DNA of 51,188 nucleotides from an uncultured Pseudomonadota bacterium (GTDB lineage: Bacteria > Desulfobacterota > Desulfobulbia > Desulfobulbales > Desulfurivibrionaceae), in assembly GCA_937868185.1 (NCBI GenBank), contig CALMMG010000040.1, positions 1 to 51,188 of the forward strand. The letters are read 5' to 3'. Below, piece by piece: positions 15,968 to 24,582 of the stretch. The stretch's first letter is position 1; each line of letters opens with the position of its first letter. The position numbers and the translations under genes are program-made. The notes beneath the pieces were generated by a model that was not told where the DNA came from, ran no database searches, and saw only the letters and a program-made list of their open reading frames with translations.

Positions 15968-18343
15968 GTGGATATTAATGATTCCATGACCTCAGAGCTG
16001 AACGATTTTCATGATTCCGAAGGGCAGGAGATCCCTGGAGAATTGCCGCTCATGGCGGTGCGTGATGTGGTTATCTTCAATTATATGATCATCCCCCTCT
16101 TTGTTGGGCGGCCTGCTTCGGTGGGCGCGGTCAACGATGCCATGAGCAAGGATAAGCTTCTCATGCTCGTTACCCAGAAGGATGCCTCTCTGGACGAGCC
16201 CCAATCCGAGGATATGTATGAGGTTGGCATGGTCTGCATGATCATGCGGACCCTCAAGCTGCCGGACGGCCGCCTCAAGGTTCTGGTCCAGGCCCTGCGC
16301 AAGGCGCGGGTCGAATCCTTTGTTCAGGAAGAGCCCCACCATATCGCCCGGATCGAGCTGATCGAGGATGAAGAGGTGGAGGAGGTCTCCGTCGAGATGG
16401 AGGCCCTGATGCGCAATGTCCGCGAGCAGACGGAAAAGATCCTCTCGCTCAAGGGCATCATGTCTTCCGACCTTATGGTTATTTTGAACAACGTGGAGGA
16501 GCCGGGGAGGCTTGCCGATTTGGTGGTCTCCAACCTGCAGTTGCGGGTTTCCGAGTCTCAGTCCGTGCTGGAAACCTTCGATCCTGCCCTGCGGTTGAAA
16601 AAGGTGGCTGAGTATCTGCAGAAAGAGCTGGAAGTCTCCACCATGCAGGCCAAGATCCAGTCCGAGGCCAAGGAGGAGATGAGCCGCACCCAGCGGGAGT
16701 ATTACCTGCGCGAACAGTTGCAGGCTCTGAAAAAAGAACTGGGCGATATCGATGACCGCTCCCAGGAGATGGATGAGCTGCGGGACAAGCTGGCCAAATG
16801 CCGGATGCCGCCCGAGGTCAAGAAAGAGGCGACCAAACAGCTGAAAAGGCTGGAGACCATGCATCCGGACGCCTCGGAGGCCTCCATTGTCCGCACCTAT
16901 ATCGACTGGATTCTCGACCTGCCTTGGCGTAAGGGCACCAAGGACCGGATTGATCTTAAGGTCGCCAAGGCGGTGCTGGACGAGGATCATTACGGCTTGG
17001 AAAAGGTCAAGGAGCGTATCCTCGAATACCTGGCCGTGCGTTCACTCAACAAGACGACCAAGGGACCGATCCTCTGTTTTGTCGGTCCTCCTGGGGTGGG
17101 TAAGACCTCGCTCGGGCAGTCCATCGCCCGGGCCATGGGCCGAAAATTCCACCGCCTTTCCTTGGGCGGCATGCACGACGAGGCCGAGATTCGCGGCCAT
17201 CGCCGCACCTATATCGGCGCCATGCCGGGCAGGATCATTCAGGGGTTGAAAACGGCGGGGGCCAACAATCCGGTCTTCATGTTTGACGAGATCGATAAGG
17301 TCGGCGCCGATTACCGGGGCGACCCATCTTCCGCTCTGCTGGAGGTGTTGGACCCGGCCCAGAACACTGATTTCACCGACCATTATCTCAATATGCCCTT
17401 TGATCTTTCCAAGGTCATGTTCATCACCACCGCCAACATGGCGGACACCATCCCGGCGCCGCTCTATGACCGGATGGAGGTGATTCGCCTGGCCGGCTAT
17501 ACCCTGGAGGAGAAGATCGAGATTGCCCGCCGCTATTTGGTGCCCCGTCAGATTGAAGAGAACGGCATCACCAGCAAGCATCTCCAATTCGACGATGAGG
17601 TATTGTCCAAGATCATCAGCAACTATACCAGGGAAGCGGGGGTACGTAACCTGGAGCGGGAGATCGGCACTGTCTGTCGGAAAAACGCCCGCAAGGTAGC
17701 GGAAGGCCACAAGGGGCCGTTCCCCCTCACGGACCGGACCTTAAGCAAGTATCTCGGCCCCCCCAAGTACACGCCCGAGTCGGAAACCGAGATCATCGAC
17801 CAGCCAGGCATGGCCACTGGCCTTGCTTGGACTGAGGTGGGTGGGGAGATTCTCTATATTGAGATTTCCATCTTGAAGGGTCGCGGCAACCTGACTATGA
17901 CCGGCCAATTGGGCGAGGTGATGAAGGAATCGGCTCAAGCCGCCCTGAGCTTCTGTCGTTCACGGCTCAAGAAGCTGAAGCTTGCCGATAATTATTTCGA
18001 GGAGATCGATATCCATGTGCATGTGCCGGCCGGCGCCATTCCCAAAGACGGGCCGTCCGCCGGGGTGACCATCGCCACCGCGATGTACTCGGCGCTTTCC
18101 CGGAAAAAGGTGCGCCAGGATGTGGCCATGACCGGAGAGATTACTCTGCGCGGTCGGGTGCTGCCCATTGGTGGCCTCAAGGAGAAGGCTCTGGCCGCTC
18201 TCCGGGCCGGGATCACCACGGTGATCATCCCGGAACAGAACAAGAAGGATCTGGTGGAGATTCCGGAGGATCTTCGCAAGAAGATCAAGTTTGTCCCGGT
18301 GAAGAACATGGACCGGATTCTGTCTATTATTTTTACGGACTAA
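15968..18343 (+). CDS. lon: ATP-dependent protease La (Lon)
   Basis: A 791-residue LonA protease of normal length. The order is: N-terminal substrate-recognition (LAN) domain at about 22-220, a coiled-coil region, an AAA+ module with Walker [10 protein letters not shown] (about 372-380) and Walker [11 protein letters not shown], and the C-terminal serine protease domain. The catalytic dyad is Ser697 ([10 protein letters not shown]) and Lys740 (GGLKEKAL), 43 residues apart as in E. coli (679/722). It degrades misfolded and regulatory proteins in the cytoplasm. The start is GTG 15968 with GGAGG about 7 bases upstream; GTG starts are used elsewhere in the window. mltG follows after 57 bases, with a possible weak hairpin in between. 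Confidence 0.97.
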   Translation: MDINDSMTSELNDFHDSEGQEIPGELPLMAVRDVVIFNYMIIPLFVGRPASVGAVNDAMSKDKLLMLVTQKDASLDEPQSEDMYEVGMVCMIMRTLKLPDGRLKVLVQALRKARVESFVQEEPHHIARIELIEDEEVEEVSVEMEALMRNVREQTEKILSLKGIMSSDLMVILNNVEEPGRLADLVVSNLQLRVSESQSVLETFDPALRLKKVAEYLQKELEVSTMQAKIQSEAKEEMSRTQREYYLREQLQALKKELGDIDDRSQEMDELRDKLAKCRMPPEVKKEATKQLKRLETMHPDASEASIVRTYIDWILDLPWRKGTKDRIDLKVAKAVLDEDHYGLEKVKERILEYLAVRSLNKTTKGPILCFVGPPGVGKTSLGQSIARAMGRKFHRLSLGGMHDEAEIRGHRRTYIGAMPGRIIQGLKTAGANNPVFMFDEIDKVGADYRGDPSSALLEVLDPAQNTDFTDHYLNMPFDLSKVMFITTANMADTIPAPLYDRMEVIRLAGYTLEEKIEIARRYLVPRQIEENGITSKHLQFDDEVLSKIISNYTREAGVRNLEREIGTVCRKNARKVAEGHKGPFPLTDRTLSKYLGPPKYTPESETEIIDQPGMATGLAWTEVGGEILYIEISILKGRGNLTMTGQLGEVMKESAQAALSFCRSRLKKLKLADNYFEEIDIHVHVPAGAIPKDGPSAGVTIATAMYSALSRKKVRQDVAMTGEITLRGRVLPIGGLKEKALAALRAGITTVIIPEQNKKDLVEIPEDLRKKIKFVPVKNMDRILSIIFTD

Positions 18344-18378
18344 GACTGCGCAAAGGGCAATCGCCTCGCTTCATCGTA

Positions 18379-18402
18379 AAAAACCGCAGGAGATGCGTTT
18401 TT
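18379..18402 (+). promoter_or_regulatory. Possible hairpin holding the mltG ribosome site
   Basis: AAAAACCGCA (18379-18388) and TGCGTTTTT (18394-18402) pair with one bulged C. The 5-base loop GGAGA is the only Shine-Dalgarno-like sequence before the TTG start of mltG at 18401. The shape (stem plus T-run) could act as a weak lon terminator, a translation control, or neither. Confidence 0.3.
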
Positions 18403-19459
18403 GGGCCAGGGAAGGGGAGTCCGAAAAAAAGGCCAACGTCGGTCCAGCACCATCTGGCGTCTGGCAACCTGGCTCTGTGCCCTTGTCTTCCTGGGTCTGG
18501 CTGGCTTCGGACTTTGGCTCTGGTCCTATGCTGTAACCCCCATGCCCATGCGGGAAGGGGGCAACCCGCATGTCCTGATTCCTCCCAAAACAAGCCTGGC
18601 CGGGATAGAAAAGATTCTTGCCGAAAACGGGGTGATCCCGCCGGGGCGCGGGTTTTATTGCCTCGCCAGGATCTCGAGACTCAGCCAGCGGTTGCAGGCT
18701 GGGGAGTATCTCTTCAGTCCCGGACAAACCCCCTATCAAATCCTCAGCACCCTTGCGGCCGGCGCCACGGTGCGTTGGTCGGTTACCATCCCCGAAGGTG
18801 CCAGCATCTATCAGCTTGCCGATATCCTGGCCCAGGGCGGTTGGGGGGAACGGGATCTCTTTCTCAAATTGATGCGGGATCCGGAGATTCTTGCCCGGTA
18901 TGGGGTGCGGGCGGCAAGCCTGGAAGGGTACCTGTTTCCGGACACCTACCAGCTGGTGCGCGGTCAGAATCCGCAGGAGATCATCGGCCTGATGGTTGAA
19001 CGGGGCAGGAAGGTGCGGCAGGAATTGGGCGATTTCAACGAGAGCCCCATGGGCCTTTCTCCCCACCAAGTGCTTACCTTGGCCTCCATCGTGGAAAAGG
19101 AAACCGCCGCCCCGGAAGAGCGGCCTCTCATCGCCCAGGTTTTTCTGAACCGTCTGCGGCAGAATATGCGGCTGCAGACCGATCCCACCGTGATCTACGG
19201 CCTAGGCGATTTTAATGGCAATCTCACCCGGAAAGATTTGGAAACACCATCCCCGTACAACACTTACCTGGTCAACGGATTGCCCCCAGGCCCCATCGCC
19301 AATCCGGGCCGCGCCGCTATCGCGGCGGTGCTGCATCCCGCCACAGAATCCTATCTCTATTTTGTTTCAAAAAATGATGGAACCCATTATTTTTCCCGCG
19401 ATCTGGCCGAGCATAATCGGGCCGTCTGCAAGTATCAGAAACGTGGAAACAACCGCTGA
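18401..19459 (+). CDS. mltG: Endolytic murein transglycosylase MltG
   Basis: 352 residues, YceG family. A basic N-terminus and one TM helix (about 19-42) anchor it in the inner membrane with the catalytic part outside. A LysM-like small domain (about 55-110) precedes the YceG core. LASIVEKETA carries the catalytic Glu (about 232), followed by RPLIAQVFLNRL, LQTDPTVIYGL, SPYNTYLVNGLPPGPIANPG and the C-terminal YFVSKNDGTHYFS, all family signatures. It cleaves nascent glycan strands during elongation and so sets strand length. The start is TTG 18401; GGAGA lies 7 bases upstream. It is probably co-transcribed with lon at least in part. Confidence 0.95.
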   Translation: MGQGRGVRKKGQRRSSTIWRLATWLCALVFLGLAGFGLWLWSYAVTPMPMREGGNPHVLIPPKTSLAGIEKILAENGVIPPGRGFYCLARISRLSQRLQAGEYLFSPGQTPYQILSTLAAGATVRWSVTIPEGASIYQLADILAQGGWGERDLFLKLMRDPEILARYGVRAASLEGYLFPDTYQLVRGQNPQEIIGLMVERGRKVRQELGDFNESPMGLSPHQVLTLASIVEKETAAPEERPLIAQVFLNRLRQNMRLQTDPTVIYGLGDFNGNLTRKDLETPSPYNTYLVNGLPPGPIANPGRAAIAAVLHPATESYLYFVSKNDGTHYFSRDLAEHNRAVCKYQKRGNNR

Positions 19460-19637
19460 TCGCATCGAGCCGATGATCTGGTGGAAACGCCGGTAGCAGA
19501 TTTCGCTGCCGAGGCATTGCTGCGGATTTATTGTTGCCTAGCTCCCCATACAAAAGGGCGAGTGGGGCAATTCGGTCGTTCTGTTTCGGGTGTGGGTGCT
19601 TCGAGGGCTTCAGGCGGGCGGGTAAAGCGTCTTGAGA

Positions 19638-19670
19638 GCTGAGGCGCATACCAGTGGCATGCGCCTCAGC
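19638..19670. terminator. Perfect 12-bp stem-loop downstream of RNase E/G (terminator-like, no T-tract)
   Basis: GCTGAGGCGCAT (19638-19649) and ATGCGCCTCAGC (19659-19670) form a perfect 12-bp stem with a 9-base loop. It sits 8 bases beyond the RNase E/G stop codon on the minus strand, and about 180 bases past the mltG stop on the plus strand. Neither side has a run of T, so it is more likely an mRNA 3'-end stabiliser or a rho-assisted terminator serving the two convergent genes. The remainder of 19460-19637 shows nothing recognisable. Confidence 0.55.
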
Positions 19671-19678
19671 AACGGAAA

Positions 19679-21655
19679 TTATTCCTTGAGGAAATCGATC
19701 TTGCTCTCGGTGGGCGGCATAGTGGCCTCCGGGATAATGCTGATCTCGACCTGATGTTCCTGTTCTAGTTCCATCAGATCTTGGCGTTTCTTGTTGAGGA
19801 TGTACTGGGCAACCTCCATGGGCAGATGGCAGACCACCCGCTTGACATCCTTTCTGGTCACCCCGGTCTGGATATGCCTGATATGCACCAGGGCCTGGGT
19901 TTCCACGGAACGGACCATGCCGCGTCCCTGGCAATGGGGGCAGATTCGGTAGCTGCCCACCGAGACCGGGGCGGCCATCTTCTGCCGGGAGATCTGCATG
20001 AGGCCGAACTTGGAGATCTTGGAGAAATCCACCTTGGCCTTGTCGCGCTTCATGCAGTCGCGCACCTTTTTTTCCACCTCGCGGATGTGTTTAGAATCCC
20101 GCATGTCGATGAAATCTACAACTATTAGGCCGCCCAAGTCGCGGAGTCTAAGCTGGCGGGACAATTCCTCGGCCGCCTCCATGTTGGCGAGGAAGATTGC
20201 GTCTTCAAAGCTCTTGTCCTTGCCGGTGCGGCCGGAATTGACATCAATGGCGACTAGGGCCTCGGTGGGATTGATGACAATGGAGCCACCCGAGGGCAGG
20301 GGCACGGTGGGCTGGTAGATCTGTTCGATCTGTTTTTCCACATGATATTGGTGGAACAGGGGCTGGGCTCCCTTATGCAGCTTGGCGACGGTCGATTTGC
20401 GCTGGGCAGCGGGCAACAACTCGAGGAAATTGTTGACCTGGGCCAGGGCTTCTTCCGCGTCTACCAGGATCTCGGTGATCTCCGAGGTGAAATGGTCGCG
20501 CAGGAACCGGGAGACGATGTTCTGTTCCTTGTGCAACAGGGCCGGGGCCTTCTCGGTCTGGCCCTTCTTTTTGATTTCCTTCCAGAGATTGAGCAGGTAG
20601 CGGACATCTTGGGCCAGCGCGGTTTTGGTGATCTCCTGGCTGGCGGTGCGGACGATGTAGCCGATGCCCTCGGGGATGCTGACGCTTTCTATCATCTCCC
20701 GCAGCTTGTTGCGTTCTTCCTCGGACTCAATCTTTCTGGAAATCCCGGTGCTGTCGCTGCCGGGCATAAGTACCAGATACCGTCCCGGTAGGGAGAGAAA
20801 GGTGGTGAGGGTCGCGCCCTTGTTGCCGGTGGCTTCCTTAACCACCTCAACCAGCACTTCCTGCCCCTTGCTCAAGACATCCTGAATGGGCAGGTCCTTC
20901 CAATGGGTGTCTGCCGCAACTTCCGAAGCGTAATATTCCGGATGGATGTCGCCGAAGGGCAAAAAGCCGTTTTTTTCCGTGCCATAATCGATAAAGGCGG
21001 CCTGGAGATTAGCCTCCACCGCGGTGACCCTCCCCTTGTAAATGTTGCCTTTGGTCTGCGCCTGGCTGACGGTTTCCACGTAAAAGGATTCCACCCTGCC
21101 GCCTTCCAGAAGAACAAGGCGACACTCTTCCGGCTCATCGGTGTTGATCAACAGCTTCAGGGTGGTATCCCCCTTGGTCACCGGTCTGCTTTCGGAGGAC
21201 GCCGGGGCTTCTTTGCTGTGTTCCGTTTCTTTCCTGGGCCTAGGTGGGCGCTGGCGCGGAGGTCTGGCTGGGGCAGCGGTCTTCGGCCTCTCCGTTGCTG
21301 TAGCTGTGGACGGGACGGGTTGCCCTTGCTCGGCGGTTGGTTCCGTTTGCTGGCCTTCCGGCCTGGCGGATTTCGACCGTCGCCGGGGCGGTCTTTTGCG
21401 GCGGCGGGGTCTGTCACCCGTGGGGGAGGCTGCCTCGCCCACGGGGCGTGGGGTTTCGCCGGAGGCGGGAACGGAATCCGCTCGGTCTGAAGTCTGGGCA
21501 GTCTGGCTGGTGGACAGGCCTCCTTCTTCGCCAGGTTTGCCTGGTTTCTTCAACCATTTGCTTACCCGGGAGAGAATGGAACGGTCTTCACCGTTGTTTT
21601 CGGCGCTGTGGCCGTTGGGCCGGTCATCTGTTGGTTTGGTAGTATCGTTTGTCAT
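19679..21655 (-). CDS. rng: Ribonuclease E/G family endoribonuclease with N-terminal extension
   Basis: 658 residues. The catalytic core runs from about 166 to the end: S1-like domain (NIYKGRVTAVEANLQAAF, about 204-221), 5'-sensor and DNase-I-like domains with Mg ligands Asp471 (VAIDVNSGR) and Asp514 (VVDFIDMRD), and the zinc link Cys572/Cys575 (CPHCQGRG). The spacings 43 and 58 equal those of E. coli RNase E (D303, D346, C404). It cleaves single-stranded RNA in mRNA turnover and rRNA/tRNA maturation. Unlike E. coli RNase E there is no long C-terminal scaffold; instead the first about 165 residues are low-complexity, Pro/Arg-rich and likely disordered, including RPRRRKRPPRRRSK. Its start overlaps the upstream radical SAM gene by 32 bases. 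Confidence 0.95.
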   Translation of the reverse strand: MTNDTTKPTDDRPNGHSAENNGEDRSILSRVSKWLKKPGKPGEEGGLSTSQTAQTSDRADSVPASGETPRPVGEAASPTGDRPRRRKRPPRRRSKSARPEGQQTEPTAEQGQPVPSTATATERPKTAAPARPPRQRPPRPRKETEHSKEAPASSESRPVTKGDTTLKLLINTDEPEECRLVLLEGGRVESFYVETVSQAQTKGNIYKGRVTAVEANLQAAFIDYGTEKNGFLPFGDIHPEYYASEVAADTHWKDLPIQDVLSKGQEVLVEVVKEATGNKGATLTTFLSLPGRYLVLMPGSDSTGISRKIESEEERNKLREMIESVSIPEGIGYIVRTASQEITKTALAQDVRYLLNLWKEIKKKGQTEKAPALLHKEQNIVSRFLRDHFTSEITEILVDAEEALAQVNNFLELLPAAQRKSTVAKLHKGAQPLFHQYHVEKQIEQIYQPTVPLPSGGSIVINPTEALVAIDVNSGRTGKDKSFEDAIFLANMEAAEELSRQLRLRDLGGLIVVDFIDMRDSKHIREVEKKVRDCMKRDKAKVDFSKISKFGLMQISRQKMAAPVSVGSYRICPHCQGRGMVRSVETQALVHIRHIQTGVTRKDVKRVVCHLPMEVAQYILNKKRQDLMELEQEHQVEISIIPEATMPPTESKIDFLKE

Positions 21656-22556
21656 GGTGATTCGTCTCTATGATGCGGCCGCTGGCGGCCATTTGTTGTA
21701 GCATGATCTGCGTGGTGTCCGGGGCCAGATTGAGGGCCTCGCTGACATCGTTGGCAGTGCAGGGGCGTCTTTTCAGCATTTCAATAATTTCGTCTTCGGA
21801 AAGATTGCGGAATTTTTCCCGATCCCGGGTAGTGAAATCAACCAGGATCTCCACCGGCCCAGGAATTTGACGGGCAACAGCTTCCAGTTCCGCCTGGGTA
21901 AGGGGTTTGGCAAAACTTTCCAGGGGCGGCCGGGCTACGGTGTTGAGCTGCACCTTGTCCGGTCTGATTTTTTCTACAGCCGCAATGAGGGCCGCGATGT
22001 CCTCGGGGCTGTCGTTGATCTTACTGGCCAAGAGGATTTCCAGCCAGAATTTTCCGGAAAATTCTTTTCGGAAGGTGATAAGCCCTTCGATCAACTCGGC
22101 CAGGGGCGAGCAAGCAGCTGGTCGGTTGATGCGGCGGTAGCTTTCTTCCCTGGCCGAATCCAGGGAAGGGATGACGATATCCGCGGCTAGCAGGTCCTGG
22201 CGCACTTCCGGAAGAAAGAGTAGGGAGCCGTTGGTCAGGACCACCACCGGCTTGTCGGACTTTTCCTTGAGGTAGCGGATTACCTGGCCGATGCCGCTGT
22301 GCAGGGTGGGCTCCCCGCTGGCGGTGATGGTGAAAACATCAAGGTGGGCCAAGAGTTCCCGATCGGCAAGGACGGTGTCGATTTCCGCCAGCAGCTCGGG
22401 CAGCGGAATATACTCCTTGCGGGTACAGGTGTGGGTGGTGGTGGCGCCGATCTCGCAATAGATGCAGTTGAAGTTGCATATCTTGGGGGGGACGAGATCA
22501 ATGCCTTGTGAGATTCCCAGACGGCGGGAATTAACCGGGCCAAATACATATTTCAT
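21624..22556 (-). CDS. Radical SAM protein (COG0731-like) with C-terminal winged helix
   Basis: 310 residues. The radical SAM cluster motif is CNFNCIYC (Cys27, Cys31, Cys34), preceded by VNSRRLGISQGIDLVPPK, typical of the COG0731-like subgroup related to wyosine-type enzymes. GEPTLHSG is the GGE-type SAM-binding motif. The barrel continues to about residue 240. The last about 60 residues (LSEDEIIEMLKRR ... SGRIIETNHHDKRYYQTNR) read as a winged helix-turn-helix. The substrate is unknown; the winged helix may bind nucleic acid or be a substrate clamp. It is cytoplasmic, the first gene of a two-gene unit with RNase E/G, and overlaps it by 32 bases. No good ribosome site is visible before its ATG. 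Confidence 0.88.
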   Translation of the reverse strand: MKYVFGPVNSRRLGISQGIDLVPPKICNFNCIYCEIGATTTHTCTRKEYIPLPELLAEIDTVLADRELLAHLDVFTITASGEPTLHSGIGQVIRYLKEKSDKPVVVLTNGSLLFLPEVRQDLLAADIVIPSLDSAREESYRRINRPAACSPLAELIEGLITFRKEFSGKFWLEILLASKINDSPEDIAALIAAVEKIRPDKVQLNTVARPPLESFAKPLTQAELEAVARQIPGPVEILVDFTTRDREKFRNLSEDEIIEMLKRRPCTANDVSEALNLAPDTTQIMLQQMAASGRIIETNHHDKRYYQTNR

Positions 22557-22718
22557 GGGGTTTTACGGGTCCGAGGCGAAACGGCTGAGAATAAAGGTCT
22601 GAGCATCAAGGGTCGCAGGAGTATTTCCCTCCGCTGGTAGGGGATTTTTTCTTGTTTGGCACAGTAAAACAATCTGGGGCTCTTGGCAAGGCAAATTCGG
22701 CGGCAGGAGACTTTTGCC

Positions 22719-22746
22719 TTGACAGCAGGCGGCGTCCTGCTAGTAT
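22719..22746 (+). promoter_or_regulatory. Candidate sigma-70 promoter of ilvD
   Basis: A perfect TTGACA (22719-22724), 16 bases, then TAGTAT (22741-22746, 4 of 6). The spacer is itself a dyad, GCAGG (22725-22729) and CCTGC (22736-22740), which could be an operator. Transcription would start near 22753, leaving a leader of about 50 bases, too short for a classical attenuator. Confidence 0.5.
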
Positions 22747-22801
22747 TCTCTATTTTTGATGAAAATATGAAAAAATCAGGACAATTGATGGGAATCGACC
22801 T

Positions 22802-24490
22802 ATGAAAAAGATGCGTAGTGATGCATTACGGAAAGGGGTGGAGCGGGCGCCGCATCGTTCTTTGCTCAAGGCCATGGGCTATACCAACGAGGAGATTCGG
22901 CGGCCGCTGATCGGTATTGCGCATGCCCACAGTGAGATTGTTCCCGGCCATATGCATCTTGACAAGATTTTGGAGGCGGTGAAAACTGGGATTCGCATTG
23001 CCGGCGGCACCCCAATCGCCTTCGGGACCATCGGGGTCTGCGATGGGCTGGCGATGAATCACAAGGGCATGAAGTATTCTCTGGCCAGTCGCGAGATCAT
23101 CGCCGACTCGGTGGAGATCATGGCCATGGCCCACCCCTTTGACGCCATGGTGATGATTCCCAACTGCGACAAAGCGACGCCCGGTATGCTCATGGCCATG
23201 CTGCGGGTCAATATCCCGGCCATCATGGTGAGCGGCGGCCCCATGCTCACTGGACGTTTCCGTGGCAAGGACGTGCATCTGGTCAGCGTGTTTGAAGGGG
23301 TGGGACGGGTGAAGGCCGAGACCATGAGTGCGGAAGAACTGGACGAGCTTGAAGACCATGCCTGCCCCGGCTGCGGCTCCTGTGCGGGGATGTTCACCGC
23401 CAACTCCATGAATTGTCTCACCGAGGCTATTGGTCTTGGGTTGCCGGGGAACGGCACCATTCCCGCGGTGGCTGCGGCTCGAATCAGGCTGGCCAAGGAG
23501 GCAGGCATGGCGGTGATGCACCTGCTGGCCGAAGACATTCGGCCTCGTGATATCGCCACCCGCGCGGCCTTTGAAAACGCCATGGCAATCGACATGGCGT
23601 TGGGCTGCTCCACCAACACTGTTTTGCATGTGCCCGCCATCGCCAGAGAGGCAGGGGTGGATCTGCCCCTGGCCCTGTTTAACGAGGTGAGCGAGCGGGT
23701 GCCCCATCTCTGCAGCCTGATCCCTGGCGGGCCGCATAGCCTGCAACAGTTGGACGAGGCTGGCGGAGTGCCGGCGGTGATGCGTGAACTGACCAACACC
23801 GAGGCAGGGCTTAATCTGGAGGTCATGACCGTTACCGGCAAGACCCTGTGCGAGAATCTGGAAAAGGTCCGGGTGCGGGATGCCGACATCATCCGGCCCG
23901 TGGATGAACCGTACCACCCCTTCGGCGGCATTGCCGTGCTTTACGGTAATCTGGCCCCGGACGGCTGCGTGGTCAAGCAGTCGGCAGTGGCTGAAGAGAT
24001 GCTCAAGCACAGCGGCCCGGCCCGGGTGTTCGAATCCGAGGACGAGGCCCAGGCCGCTATCTTAGGCGGCAAGATCAAGGCTGGAGACGTGGTGGTTATC
24101 CGCTACTGCGGCCCCAAAGGCGGACCCGGCATGCCGGAGATGCTCTCTCCGACCTCGGCTATTGTCGGCATGGGGCTTGGCAAGAGCGTGGCCTTGATCA
24201 CTGACGGCCGTTTCAGCGGCGGAACCCAGGGGGCCTGTATCGGCCATGTCTCGCCGGAAGCGGCGGATGGCGGCCCCATTGCCTTTGTTGAGGAAGGCGA
24301 CCGGATTACCATTGATATCCGCCACAAGTCCATTGAGCTGGTCGTGGCGGAAGGGATTTTGGTCCAGCGGCAGAACAATTGGCAGCCGCCTGCGCCGAAG
24401 ATCACCACCGGCTATGTGGGCCGTTATGCCAGGATGGTGACCTCCGGCAGTACTGGCGCGGTTCTGAGGGATGATGCCTGCAACCGGTAA
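22802..24490 (+). CDS. ilvD: Dihydroxy-acid dehydratase
   Basis: A 562-residue IlvD/Edd-family enzyme converting 2,3-dihydroxy-3-methylbutanoate (and the isoleucine precursor) to the 2-keto acid in branched-chain amino acid synthesis. Cluster ligands are visible in GVCDG (Cys80), NCDKATPG (Cys122) and [11 protein letters not shown] (Cys188-194 region). [13 protein letters not shown] and [17 protein letters not shown]...GHVSPEA are C-terminal signatures. The length (about 560) matches the shorter class typical of archaea, plants, mycobacteria and many anaerobes rather than the 616-residue E. coli form. The ATG at 22802 overlaps a 5-codon frame ATGGGAATCGACCTATGA; its ribosome site is poor. It is probably transcribed alone from the promoter at 22719. 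Confidence 0.96.
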   Translation: MKKMRSDALRKGVERAPHRSLLKAMGYTNEEIRRPLIGIAHAHSEIVPGHMHLDKILEAVKTGIRIAGGTPIAFGTIGVCDGLAMNHKGMKYSLASREIIADSVEIMAMAHPFDAMVMIPNCDKATPGMLMAMLRVNIPAIMVSGGPMLTGRFRGKDVHLVSVFEGVGRVKAETMSAEELDELEDHACPGCGSCAGMFTANSMNCLTEAIGLGLPGNGTIPAVAAARIRLAKEAGMAVMHLLAEDIRPRDIATRAAFENAMAIDMALGCSTNTVLHVPAIAREAGVDLPLALFNEVSERVPHLCSLIPGGPHSLQQLDEAGGVPAVMRELTNTEAGLNLEVMTVTGKTLCENLEKVRVRDADIIRPVDEPYHPFGGIAVLYGNLAPDGCVVKQSAVAEEMLKHSGPARVFESEDEAQAAILGGKIKAGDVVVIRYCGPKGGPGMPEMLSPTSAIVGMGLGKSVALITDGRFSGGTQGACIGHVSPEAADGGPIAFVEEGDRITIDIRHKSIELVVAEGILVQRQNNWQPPAPKITTGYVGRYARMVTSGSTGAVLRDDACNR

Positions 24491-24582
24491 GCGGATCTTT
24501 ATCCCGTTTTTGCCAATTAGAATGACGAACTTATTTTGTAACAACGGCTGAGGGTAAGGACATCGCGCCTGATGGGGAAGAC

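Noticed and set aside
15992-16990. A 332-codon open frame opposite lon, with a His/Gln/Leu-rich product.
   Set aside because: Antisense of the Lon N-terminal and coiled-coil coding region; composition is an artefact of the opposite strand's codons.
22826-24010. A 394-codon open frame opposite ilvD.
   Set aside because: Antisense to a full-length, motif-complete dihydroxy-acid dehydratase.
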